A stretch of 16,351 nucleotides of DNA from NCBI GenBank assembly GCA_002325645.1, contig DCSN01000242.1, positions 1 through 16,351 on the forward strand. Direction: 5' to 3'. This DNA comes from Pseudanabaena sp. UBA1465. GTDB taxonomy: Bacteria; Cyanobacteriota; Cyanobacteriia; Pseudanabaenales; Pseudanabaenaceae. A model generated the notes under the pieces. That model searched no databases. It was given only the letters and a program-made list of their open reading frames with translations, and was not told the DNA's origin. Shown here piece by piece: positions 1 to 6,354 of this stretch (the stretch's first letter is position 1; each line of letters opens with the position of its first letter). A program made the position numbers and the translations under genes.

Positions 1-18
1 CGTATCGAGAGGTCTTTT

Positions 19-366
19 ATGACAACTTGGCAATGTATTAGCGGTTGTGGTGCTTGCTGTTACCTCGATCCCAGCGATCGCCCCGACCTTGCTGATTACC
101 TCACACCCGCAGAACTGCAACAATATTTGAGTATGGTGGGGAACGATGGCTGGTGTATTAATTTCGATCGCGGCGATCGCAAATGTTCGATTTATGAGCA
201 ACGTCCTCGCTTTTGCCGAGTCGAAAAAGATACCTTTTATGACATGTTTGGCATTGAGCCAGAAGAACTAGATGAGTTTGCGATCGCCTGTTGTGAAGAA
301 CACATTGAGTCAATTTATGGGGATCGCTCTTTAGAACAGCTACGCTTCGAGCAAGCCATAGGCTGA
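19..366 (+). CDS. YkgJ-family cysteine-cluster protein (putative Fe-S/zinc-binding)
   Basis: A 115-residue protein with nine cysteines. The N-terminal C6-x3-C10-x2-C13-C14 cluster, then C46, C56 (in KCSIYEQRP), C66 (RFCR) and C91-C92, is the layout of the YkgJ/CxxCxxCC family (formerly UPF0153), thought to bind a metal or Fe-S cluster. Its biochemical role is not established. The motif 'CSIYEQRPRFCR' is especially diagnostic. The start is supported by AGAGG at 8-12, six bases before the ATG. Length is normal for cyanobacterial members. No signal peptide or membrane segment is visible, so it should be cytosolic. A strong hairpin follows the stop directly. Family call is confident; function is not. 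Confidence 0.88.
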   Translation: MTTWQCISGCGACCYLDPSDRPDLADYLTPAELQQYLSMVGNDGWCINFDRGDRKCSIYEQRPRFCRVEKDTFYDMFGIEPEELDEFAIACCEEHIESIYGDRSLEQLRFEQAIG

Positions 367-374
367 AACTATTG

Positions 375-409
375 AAAGGAAGAAAGGCGCTTCGCGCCTT
401 TCTTCCTTT
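375..409 (+). terminator. Hairpin after the YkgJ gene, 16-bp perfect stem
   Basis: Left arm 375-390 and right arm 394-409 are perfectly complementary around a 3-nt TTC loop. The arms begin AAAGGAAG and meet in GCGC. The hairpin starts 9 bp after the stop codon. The downstream side is T-rich (TTTATTTTCTG), so it is a plausible intrinsic terminator. The 3-nt TTC loop and GCGC base resemble other hairpins in the window. Confidence 0.7.
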
Positions 410-449
410 ATTTTCTGTTGAGGGAACAAAATTTTCACTTTTTATTTCT

Positions 450-487
450 AAAGAGGGCATGTACCTTAAAGTACATACCCTCTTTTT
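450..487 (+). terminator. Second hairpin with T-run, 15-bp stem
   Basis: Arms 450-464 and 471-485 pair over 15 positions with one C-A mismatch (458/477) around a CTTAAA loop. The last five T's (TTTTT, 483-487) follow the GC-rich CCCTC. It therefore looks like a rho-independent terminator, a backup to the hairpin at 375-409 or the end of a short transcript from between them. No convincing gene lies between the two. Confidence 0.55.
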
Positions 488-491
488 AATT

Positions 492-507
492 TGTGATCTT
501 GATCACA
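492..507. promoter_or_regulatory. CRP-type operator, perfect TGTGA-N6-TCACA
   Basis: TGTGATCTTGATCACA matches both half-sites of the cAMP receptor protein consensus exactly. The surrounding palindrome extends to 9-bp arms (490-498 and 501-509). Cyanobacterial SyCRP1 is known to use this consensus. It lies 115 bp upstream of the ATG of the 62-aa gene and directly downstream of a terminator, so it most likely serves that gene. The match is seen; binding is inferred. Confidence 0.55.
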
Positions 508-536
508 AAGTTAGAGAGATATACACCTCTGAATTT

Positions 537-552
537 TTTGATTGCAATCACA
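537..552. promoter_or_regulatory. Possible second CRP-type site, TTTGA-N6-TCACA
   Basis: TTTGATTGCAATCACA matches 9 of 10 consensus half-site bases and contains a perfect 12-bp palindrome (TGATTGCAATCA, 539-550). Its centre is 45 bp downstream of the centre of the perfect site at 492-507. A weak -10 candidate TAGTAA (579-584) would place this site near -46 of the start. Suggestive only. Confidence 0.3.
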
Positions 553-621
553 TCTATGTCTTTGATTTAGGAGCAAGCTAGTAATCGTAGAAGCATACGT
601 CTAGTAATCCCCTTTAAACCT

Positions 622-810
622 ATGAACAATAAAAGCGTGATCCGAAATTTGGTTAACCGCGCACTCCTCGTCAAACGGCTGACCCCTGAGCTTGAAAGCC
701 AAATCAATCAGGAGCTTGCTGACCAAGGATATATTACTGATCCTGACTATGAAGCTTTGGAGTATCTCATGCAGGCGATCGATCAAGGCAAAGTGCGTCA
801 AGTTGGCTAA
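622..810 (+). CDS. Small conserved-looking protein, 62 aa, unknown function
   Basis: A 62-residue, soluble, mainly helical protein without cysteines, signal peptide or membrane segment. It has a basic N-terminal half (NNKSVIRNLVNRALLVKR) followed by 'LTPELESQINQEL' and 'GYITDPDYEALEYL', and ends in QVG. I recognise the general pattern as that of a short protein common in cyanobacterial genomes, but cannot name a family or function. It has its own upstream region with terminators and CRP-type sites, which argues that it is a real, separately regulated gene. No clear Shine-Dalgarno precedes the ATG. No terminator is evident after the stop. Confidence 0.75.
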   Translation: MNNKSVIRNLVNRALLVKRLTPELESQINQELADQGYITDPDYEALEYLMQAIDQGKVRQVG

Positions 811-914
811 ACAAATAGAAAATTAGCATACCCCTCAAAAAATTAATCAATTGTGGCTTAGATCTAATTAGTAAAGCTGTAGACTAGAGTTGCAAAATTT
901 GAATTCTTGCATAT

Positions 915-2390
915 ATGGGTTTTTTAGCCTATTCCCGTCTGCGTTACCAACTGCGATCGCGATATCGTCAGTTTATCTATGGGATTCTACTTTGTGGCGT
1001 AATTGCGATCGCGGCAAATGCTTGTCAGGCGCAATCTGGTATAGTTCCTACATTACCCCAGCATCCCAATATTCAGGTATTTTTTAATCAAAATCAAGCA
1101 TCTAAATACACCGATCCCTATCGCAACATCGAGCGGCTCGGAGATAATCTCGAAAGAGTGATTACCGACAATATTAGTAAAGCTAAAGTCAGCCTAGATA
1201 TTGCCGTCCAAGAATTACGTTTACCCAATATAGCCAAAGCAATCGTTGATGCTCAGTTACGCGGTGTAAAAGTTAGGCTTATTCTAGAAAACAACTACAG
1301 TAAAGCGTGGAGTGAGTTTACACCCGAACAAATTGCAAAACTAAATCCCCGCGATCGCGATCGCTATAAAGAATTTCAAAGGTTTGCTGATATCAATAAT
1401 GACGGTCGCTTGAGTGAAGATGAACTTGACCGTCGCGACAGTTTAAAGTTGATTAAAGCCGCCAACATTCCTTGGCTTGATGACACTGCCGATGGTTCTA
1501 AGGGCAGTGGACTGATGCACCACAAATTTCTGGTAATTGATAATCAAGTAGTTCTGTTCGGCTCCGCTAATTTCACGATGAGTGATATTCATGGCGACTT
1601 CACCAAGCCTGAGACGAGAGGGAATGCGAATAATCTGGTGCGTGTTGATAGTAAAGAGTTAGCCAGTCATTTTCAAAAAGAATTTAATATCATGTGGGGC
1701 GATGGGCCTAATGGTAAATCCGACAGCTTATTTGGCTCTAAAAAACCTTCTCGCAAAATTGATTACTTAGTAGTCGGTGGGGCGCAAATTCGGATCAAGT
1801 TTTCCCCCGATCCTATAGATACCGCCAGAGAGCAGACGAGTAATGGACTAATTGCCACCGCGATCGCAGGAACTAAAAATACGGTCGATATGGCTTTATT
1901 TGTTTACTCTGCTCCCTTTATCTCCACAATTCTAGAAGAGCGTCAACAGAATAATGTGAAGATTCGCACCTTAGTTGATCCCCAATTTGCCTATCGTGAT
2001 TATGCCTCTACCCTCGATATGTGGGGATTACAATCGAATCGAGATTGCAAAGTAGGTAAAAACAGTGCATGGAAACAACCACTTAAGACCGTTGGGATTC
2101 CCAATCTGACGGCAGGCGATATCCTGCATCACAAGTTCGCGATTCTCGATCGCAATTTGATTCTGACGGGTTCCCATAATTGGACTAAGGCCGCAAATCA
2201 CACCAATGATGAAACCTTAGTAGCCATTCAAAATGAAATTGTAGCTGCCCATTATCAAAGGGAATACGATCGCCTCTATCAAAATGTCACCCTCGGTCCA
2301 ACCGCCAAACTCTCGCAAGCAACCTCCCTAGTCTGTGCTGAGCGAGGCAAAGCAAAGACTAAGCCGACTACCGAAGAATCTGAGTTTTAG
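915..2390 (+). CDS. Exported phospholipase-D-like protein with EF-hand-type loop
   Basis: A 491-aa PLD-superfamily protein with two complete HKD catalytic motifs. The first is H202-x-K204-x4-D209 followed by GSANF (216-220). The second is H405-x-K407-x4-D412 followed by GSHNW (419-423). Two HKD motifs form one active site through a phospho-histidine intermediate; the substrate could be phospholipid or nucleic acid and cannot be told from sequence. Residues about 20-40 form a signal peptide with a hydrophobic core (IYGILLCGVIAIAANA) before C37, an imperfect lipobox; export to the periplasm or membrane is likely. Between the first PLD half and its HKD motif, residues 159-170 (DINNDGRLSEDE) fit a canonical 12-residue EF-hand calcium loop. 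The ATG at 915 lacks a clear Shine-Dalgarno. The C-terminal tail after about 460 is low-complexity and basic. Confidence 0.88.
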   Translation: MGFLAYSRLRYQLRSRYRQFIYGILLCGVIAIAANACQAQSGIVPTLPQHPNIQVFFNQNQASKYTDPYRNIERLGDNLERVITDNISKAKVSLDIAVQELRLPNIAKAIVDAQLRGVKVRLILENNYSKAWSEFTPEQIAKLNPRDRDRYKEFQRFADINNDGRLSEDELDRRDSLKLIKAANIPWLDDTADGSKGSGLMHHKFLVIDNQVVLFGSANFTMSDIHGDFTKPETRGNANNLVRVDSKELASHFQKEFNIMWGDGPNGKSDSLFGSKKPSRKIDYLVVGGAQIRIKFSPDPIDTAREQTSNGLIATAIAGTKNTVDMALFVYSAPFISTILEERQQNNVKIRTLVDPQFAYRDYASTLDMWGLQSNRDCKVGKNSAWKQPLKTVGIPNLTAGDILHHKFAILDRNLILTGSHNWTKAANHTNDETLVAIQNEIVAAHYQREYDRLYQNVTLGPTAKLSQATSLVCAERGKAKTKPTTEESEF

Positions 2391-2431
2391 AATTGCTTTA
2401 ACTAACATTGCTTTAACATTTAGCGATCGCA

Positions 2432-2458
2432 TTGCCTAAAGTTTTGTTAAGCTAGGAT
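2432..2458 (+). promoter_or_regulatory. Weak promoter candidate for rimO
   Basis: TTGCCT (2432-2437) and TAGGAT (2453-2458) resemble -35 and -10 boxes with a short 15-bp spacing. This would give a 5' leader of about 55-60 nt before the ATG at 2524. The spacing is suboptimal, so this is only a candidate. Confidence 0.25.
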
Positions 2459-2523
2459 GTCTGAAATATCTTGCATTACTGCAAACTGCCTCATTAACTG
2501 CCTTACTAAACGTCATTACATAT

Positions 2524-3864
2524 ATGGTCAATCTGGTTCCCACCACCGTCAAACCCACGATCGCCTTCTCCCATTTGGGTTGTGAAAAGAACCGTGTCGA
2601 TACCGAGCATATGCTGGGCTTGCTGGTACAGGCTGGTTATCAAGTCGATAGCAACGAAGAGTTGGCAGATTATGTAATTGTCAATACCTGTAGCTTTATC
2701 GAAGATGCGCGGCGGGAATCGGTGCGAACTTTGGTGGAACTTGCGGATATGGGTAAGCGGATTGTGATTGCGGGCTGTATGGCGCAACATTTTCAGCAAG
2801 AATTACTCGATGAAATCCCTGAAGCCGTGGCGCTAGTTGGCACAGGCGACTATCAAAAAATTGTCGATGTGATTGAACGTGCTGAGAAAGGTGAACGAGT
2901 TAAAGAAGTTACTCAAGTTCCCACCTATATCGCCGATGACACCATTCCACGCTATCGCACCACCAATGAAGCCGTCGCCTATGTGCGCGTTGCTGAGGGT
3001 TGCGATTATCGCTGTGCTTTTTGCATCATTCCCCATTTACGCGGCGATCAGCGATCGCGCTCCATTGAGTCGATTGTGACCGAATGCGATCGCCTCGCCT
3101 CGGAAGGTGTCAAGGAAATTATTTTGATTTCCCAAATCACCACTAACTATGGTCAAGATATTTACGGTCAGCCTCGTCTTGCCGAATTATTAACGGCTCT
3201 TGGTCAAGTCGATGTACCTTGGGTGAGAATGCACTACGCCTACCCCACAGGCTTGACTCCCAAAGTAATTAACGCCATGAAAGCCACCCCGAATGTGGTT
3301 CCCTATTTAGACTTACCTTTGCAACATTCCCATCCCGATGTCTTACGCGCCATGAATCGTCCTTGGCAGGGGCGCGTCAATGACAAGATCATGGAACAAA
3401 TCAAAGCATCACTGCCTAACGCGATCGCCCGCACTACTTTCATCGTTGGCTTTCCAGGGGAAACAGAAGAACAATTTGAGCATTTACTGGAATTCGTGAA
3501 GCGTCATGAATTTGATCATGTGGGCGTATTTACGTTCTCGGCGGAGGAAGGCACTCCCGCCTTTGATCTGCCCGATCAATTACCTGAAGAAGTGAAACAA
3601 GAACGCCGCGATCGCATCATGGCAGCCCAACAGGAAATCTCTTTTAAAAATAACCAACTAGAAATTGGCAAAATCGTTGATGTGTTGATTGAGCAGGAAA
3701 ATCCTGATACGGGTGAACTAATCGGGCGATCGGCGAGATTTGCCCCCGACGTTGATGGTGTTGTCTATGTTAGCGATCCACAGGGCAAAGCCACCCTTGG
3801 CTCCATGTTTTCTGTCAAGATTACTAACGCCGATCATTACGATCTATTTGGGGAAATAGTCTAA
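2524..3864 (+). CDS. rimO: Ribosomal protein S12 methylthiotransferase RimO
   Basis: A 446-aa radical-SAM methylthiotransferase that adds a methylthio group to a conserved aspartate of ribosomal protein S12. The N-terminal MTTase domain has the three cluster cysteines C20 (HLGCEKN), C56 (NTCSF) and C85 (AGCMAQ). The radical-SAM cluster motif is C160-x3-C164-x2-C167 (GCDYRCAFC). 'SHLGCEKNRVDTEHM', 'IPHLRGDQRSR' and 'YPTG' separate RimO from the tRNA enzyme MiaB. The C-terminal ~65 residues form the TRAM domain that binds the substrate, ending 'HYDLFGEIV' as usual for RimO. Length is normal. No strong Shine-Dalgarno precedes the ATG. It appears to be a single-gene unit followed by a hairpin at 3872-3908. 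Confidence 0.96.
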   Translation: MVNLVPTTVKPTIAFSHLGCEKNRVDTEHMLGLLVQAGYQVDSNEELADYVIVNTCSFIEDARRESVRTLVELADMGKRIVIAGCMAQHFQQELLDEIPEAVALVGTGDYQKIVDVIERAEKGERVKEVTQVPTYIADDTIPRYRTTNEAVAYVRVAEGCDYRCAFCIIPHLRGDQRSRSIESIVTECDRLASEGVKEIILISQITTNYGQDIYGQPRLAELLTALGQVDVPWVRMHYAYPTGLTPKVINAMKATPNVVPYLDLPLQHSHPDVLRAMNRPWQGRVNDKIMEQIKASLPNAIARTTFIVGFPGETEEQFEHLLEFVKRHEFDHVGVFTFSAEEGTPAFDLPDQLPEEVKQERRDRIMAAQQEISFKNNQLEIGKIVDVLIEQENPDTGELIGRSARFAPDVDGVVYVSDPQGKATLGSMFSVKITNADHYDLFGEIV

Positions 3865-3871
3865 GAGTCAG

Positions 3872-3908
3872 ATATTTGGTGGCTCGGCTCAGCCGCGCTA
3901 CCAAATAT
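3872..3908. repeat. Hairpin after rimO, member of the GC-rich 3-nt-loop family
   Basis: Arms 3872-3883 (ATATTTGGTGGC) and 3897-3908 pair over 12 positions with one G-T. An inner CGGC-TCA-GCCG stem (3885-3895) gives a 3-nt loop. It starts 7 bp after the rimO stop. There is no T-run, so it is either a 3'-end stabiliser or a copy of the dispersed hairpin repeat rather than a textbook terminator. Confidence 0.6.
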
Positions 3909-3953
3909 TAGCCAGAATCAAATTGGCTGCATCTCTCTCAGAGCTTAGTTTTA

Positions 3954-3967
3954 GTATATTCAGATAC
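3954..3967. promoter_or_regulatory. NtcA-like GTA-N8-TAC match
   Basis: GTATATTCAGATAC fits the GTA-N8-TAC core recognised by the nitrogen regulator NtcA. A site centred here would place a transcription start near 4002, with only TAAACG (3991-3996) as -10; the usual TAN3T box is absent. Several such matches are expected by chance in 16 kb, so this is weak. Confidence 0.15.
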
Positions 3968-4002
3968 ATAGTTTTTATTCATTTTACAGATAAACGAAAA
4001 AA

Positions 4003-4050
4003 ACTAACCTTTATATAACTTTTCAGTTTCCTTTTACTAACTTTTATATA
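4003..4050 (+). repeat. Direct repeat ACTAAC(C/T)TTTATATA, 33 bp apart
   Basis: Copies at 4003-4017 and 4036-4050 match at 14 of 15 positions and start exactly 33 bp apart, close to three helical turns. They lie in the AT-rich leader of the STAS gene and could be paired operators; no known regulator is recognised. Confidence 0.45.
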
Positions 4051-4138
4051 TCTCTAAGGTGTTTGATTATTTGCAAAAAAGTGAATAATTAAGCCATCGA
4101 GCAAAGATAATCTCTCAAAGGAATTGGAAGGAAGAAAA

Positions 4139-4564
4139 ATGGAAGTAATTACTCAGGTCAACCAGTTATCTTTCCGTCAGAATTTAAGCAATGATCAAGC
4201 TTTTATTATCAAATTAGCTGGCAATAAATTTGATAATACTGTAGGTTCTGATTTATTTGCTAAAGTTGAGTCTTGGGTTATGGCTAACTCCATGATGAAT
4301 AGCAAAGAAATTCCTACATTAATTGTTGATATGGAAAATGTAGGATTTATCGATAGTCAAGGTTTACAGAAACTATTGTCCGCTCTTCGTCTCATGCAAT
4401 CGCAAAAGAGCAACTTGTTGCTCTGCTCTCTACAACCTTCTGTACATCTTGTATTTGAGATTTCCAGAATCGATCAACTATTTGGAATTTTTTCTAGTTT
4501 TGATAACTGCGTAAATTATTTCGGTTTTCAGAAACAAAGTTCTAGCTATCTATTAGCAGCTTAA
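4139..4564 (+). CDS. STAS-domain protein, anti-sigma-factor-antagonist-like
   Basis: A 141-aa single-domain protein. The block 'IVDMENVGFIDSQGLQKLL' (62-80) matches the STAS core of SpoIIAA-type anti-anti-sigma factors, with D72-S73 at the position of the phosphorylated serine (the DSxG turn). Such proteins act in partner switching: the unphosphorylated form binds a HPK/GHKL-type anti-sigma kinase. No kinase, phosphatase or sigma factor lies nearby, so the partner is unknown. The ATG at 4139 is preferred because GGAAGG at 4126-4131 gives a good ribosome site; an in-frame TTG at 4124 would overlap that site. The gene has a long AT-rich leader and ends at a bidirectional terminator. Confidence 0.85.
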   Translation: MEVITQVNQLSFRQNLSNDQAFIIKLAGNKFDNTVGSDLFAKVESWVMANSMMNSKEIPTLIVDMENVGFIDSQGLQKLLSALRLMQSQKSNLLLCSLQPSVHLVFEISRIDQLFGIFSSFDNCVNYFGFQKQSSSYLLAA

Positions 4565-4576
4565 TAAATCCCACCC

Positions 4577-4617
4577 AAAAAATAAGTGGCGGCGCGATGC
4601 GCCGCCACTTATTTTTT
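4577..4617. terminator. Perfect bidirectional terminator, 19-bp stem, GAT loop
   Basis: Arms 4577-4595 and 4599-4617 are perfectly complementary around a GAT loop. Six A's start the left arm and six T's end the right, so it has a U-tract on both strands. It sits between the convergent STAS gene (stop at 4564) and the 555-aa gene (stop at 4634). The core GTGGCGGCGC-nnn-GCGCCGCCAC is shared with the hairpin at 11784-11822. Confidence 0.85.
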
Positions 4618-4633
4618 GAGGTTTGTTAATCGG

Positions 4634-6301
4634 CTATTTGCCCTTTCTATTGCCATAACGGATAAACCGAATTAAGCCTCTGGGAAAATTGATTAATTCT
4701 TTACAAACAGCAATAATTAAATCCTCGATTTTGAGAATAATCGCGTCAAGCCAAAAAACTACGGTCATTACTGGATTGTATACATAGCCTAAAAGTGTCG
4801 CTTTTGCCTCAATCCATGCTCTAAGAGGTCGCTCATTTTGTGTCTCTGAAGTTGAGACTTGATAGGATAATACGTCCTCTTCAAAGATTAAGCTTCCTTC
4901 GATGCGCTCTTGAGAGATTTGTGTGGTCGTGGTTTCAAAATTTTGGAGTTCTCCCGAAGAATGAATCACATTGTGATCGGGTGACTTATTAAAAGCATGA
5001 GACCCATATTCTAAGGGAAGCGGCCAAGGGCCATTATCATTACCAAATACATCCTCCATTGTTAGCCATGCTTCTTCGCTAGGGGCTATATCAGAGGTTT
5101 CATCTAGGGCAGGTTGCGATAACTGTTTACCAAAGAAATAGGCGATCGCTTCGGCAATTAATCTTTGTAAACGTTCAAACTGATCATCAAATTTGAGTTC
5201 GTCAGAATTTTCAGGACTGGATTGTTTAGATCTATTTGGAGAACTCTGGGAACCAGTTTGGATCTTATCGGCAGCTTTTCCCGATAAAAATTCCGCTTTT
5301 CCTTGAAAATCCTCAAGGACATCACTAGTAGTTTCGCGATCGCTATCAAGTACGCGCTTACCAATAAAATAGGCGATCGCGGCGGCAATTAATTCCCGTA
5401 ACCGATCTAGATTGGTGTTTTGAGTTAAAGGCGCATTTTGTTTAATATCCCCAACCGAGTTTACGCGCCATCGCCGCAATTTAGGACTATCTGGTAAAGC
5501 CTCTGCTTCTATACCTGATAAATCTTTTAATTCCTGATCACTAGCTAAATTCTGCTCTTGGGTATTAGTTCGATTAGCATTACCAAAGAAATAGGCGATC
5601 GCTGCCTCAATCAAACGACGCACCTGCTCTAGACTGCGATTTTTACCCAGAGACACATTTTCCGCTAAACCATTACTTTCTCTTAAAAAGTTTTCATCGG
5701 CTTGACCTTGCTCTACCTGTTGCTGCCAAATTTCCGCAAAAATCCGATTTGCCAATAAGTTTGCTTTCTGTGCAGAATTATCGGTATTCGCAAGGTGATC
5801 GGGTTGACGCTTAACGATCGCCGCAATATTGCGATCGAGTTTGAGTTTGGTGCGATCAATCCAATTTAGAAATTTTACTAAGGGTCTTAGGAGTAAAGGA
5901 ATTTCTGGTTTGGGGAATTCTTGCTCAATCTCCTGATTGATGTCTTCAGCGCTTGCCCCAGATTCCGATAACAATCCTCTGGAATCAGGTTGCGATCGCA
6001 GTTTTTCTCTAGCCTCAGTCTTACTGCGCCCTAATGCAGGGAAAATTCGCTTAGTCGTTGAGGCAATCAGATACACAGGATATAGCGCCGCCTTAGCGAC
6101 TTGATAGGCAAGCAAACGCGGTAAGTCCTTCACACTAGGCATCTGCTTTAGTTGGCGATCGAGCAATCGCCTTGCACTGCGTCCTAATTTGGCAGGCAAG
6201 GATTGATCAATCCAATTAAATAAGCGGCTTTGAAATCGTGGCATAGATACCATCATAAAAAAGAAAGGCGCGATCGCCAATAAAAAAAGGATTTCGAGCA
6301 T
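4634..6301 (-). CDS. Membrane-associated protein of unknown function with three helix repeats
   Basis: A 555-aa protein I cannot assign to a named family. The N-terminus (about 2-20, LEILFLLAIAPFFFMMVSM) is a hydrophobic anchor. Residues 62-90 are amphipathic. Three near-identical motifs with consensus (L/F)-x-R-(L/V)-R-x-L-I-x-A-A-I-A-Y-F-(F/I)-G lie at about 223-240, 297-314 and 374-391, about 75 residues apart, separated by polar, probably disordered linkers. A conserved-looking 'AWLTMEDVFG' (411-420) and a proline-rich WPLPLEYG follow. The C-terminus (505-550) has a long hydrophobic stretch (VMTVVFWLDAIILKIEDLII) and a basic tail. It looks like a membrane-peripheral scaffold. The ATG lies in the loop of the hairpin after petD; in-frame alternatives are M16, M17 and M20, but starting there would remove most of the anchor. 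It is downstream of petD on the same strand. Confidence 0.75.
   Translation of the reverse strand: MLEILFLLAIAPFFFMMVSMPRFQSRLFNWIDQSLPAKLGRSARRLLDRQLKQMPSVKDLPRLLAYQVAKAALYPVYLIASTTKRIFPALGRSKTEAREKLRSQPDSRGLLSESGASAEDINQEIEQEFPKPEIPLLLRPLVKFLNWIDRTKLKLDRNIAAIVKRQPDHLANTDNSAQKANLLANRIFAEIWQQQVEQGQADENFLRESNGLAENVSLGKNRSLEQVRRLIEAAIAYFFGNANRTNTQEQNLASDQELKDLSGIEAEALPDSPKLRRWRVNSVGDIKQNAPLTQNTNLDRLRELIAAAIAYFIGKRVLDSDRETTSDVLEDFQGKAEFLSGKAADKIQTGSQSSPNRSKQSSPENSDELKFDDQFERLQRLIAEAIAYFFGKQLSQPALDETSDIAPSEEAWLTMEDVFGNDNGPWPLPLEYGSHAFNKSPDHNVIHSSGELQNFETTTTQISQERIEGSLIFEEDVLSYQVSTSETQNERPLRAWIEAKATLLGYVYNPVMTVVFWLDAIILKIEDLIIAVCKELINFPRGLIRFIRYGNRKGK
5129..5182 (-). repeat. Coding repeat 3 of the AIAYFFG helix motif
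   Basis: Encodes residues 374-391, QFERLQRLIAEAIAYFFG, 77 residues after copy 2. Confidence 0.8.
5360..5413 (-). repeat. Coding repeat 2 of the AIAYFFG helix motif
   Basis: Encodes residues 297-314, NLDRLRELIAAAIAYFIG, 74 residues after copy 1. The linker between copies 1 and 2 shows no similarity to the linker between copies 2 and 3. Confidence 0.8.
5582..5635 (-). repeat. Coding repeat 1 of the AIAYFFG helix motif
   Basis: Encodes residues 223-240 of the 555-aa protein, SLEQVRRLIEAAIAYFFG. The Ala-Ile-Ala codons contain a HIP1 octamer, as in the other two copies. Confidence 0.8.
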
Positions 6302-6320
6302 CGCTCGAAATCCTTTTTTT
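6282..6320 (-). terminator. petBD terminator-like hairpin containing a start codon
   Basis: Arms 6282-6299 and 6303-6320 form a perfect 18-bp stem with a 3-nt loop. On the minus strand it ends in seven T's (6288-6282), a textbook intrinsic terminator 35 bp after the petD stop. A6301 and T6300 of the loop plus G6299 of the stem form the ATG of the 555-aa gene, whose codons 2-7 are the descending arm and U-tract. On the plus strand it also ends in seven T's. Confidence 0.75.
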
Positions 6321-6323
6321 GTT

Positions 6324-6354
6324 TTTCAATACGCTGCCAAGCAACGTATTGAAA
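6324..6354 (-). other. Inverted repeat directly after the petD stop codon
   Basis: TTTCAATACG (6324-6333) and CGTATTGAAA (6345-6354) are perfect 10-bp arms. An inner TGC/GCA pair (6335-6337/6341-6343) leaves a 3-nt loop. The stem abuts the petD stop codon (6355-6357). There is no U-tract on the minus strand, so it is more likely a 3'-end protecting structure than a terminator. Confidence 0.55.

Noticed and set aside
461..474. GTA-N8-TAC (NtcA-like) match
   Set aside because: It is produced by the closing GTAC/GTAC ends of the hairpin stem at 450-485, and no TAN3T -10 box lies at the expected distance.
372..581. A 69-codon open frame after the YkgJ gene
   Set aside because: It runs straight through two strong hairpins and the CRP-type site, has no ribosome site of its own and shows no recognisable protein pattern. 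It is most likely a chance frame across a terminator region.
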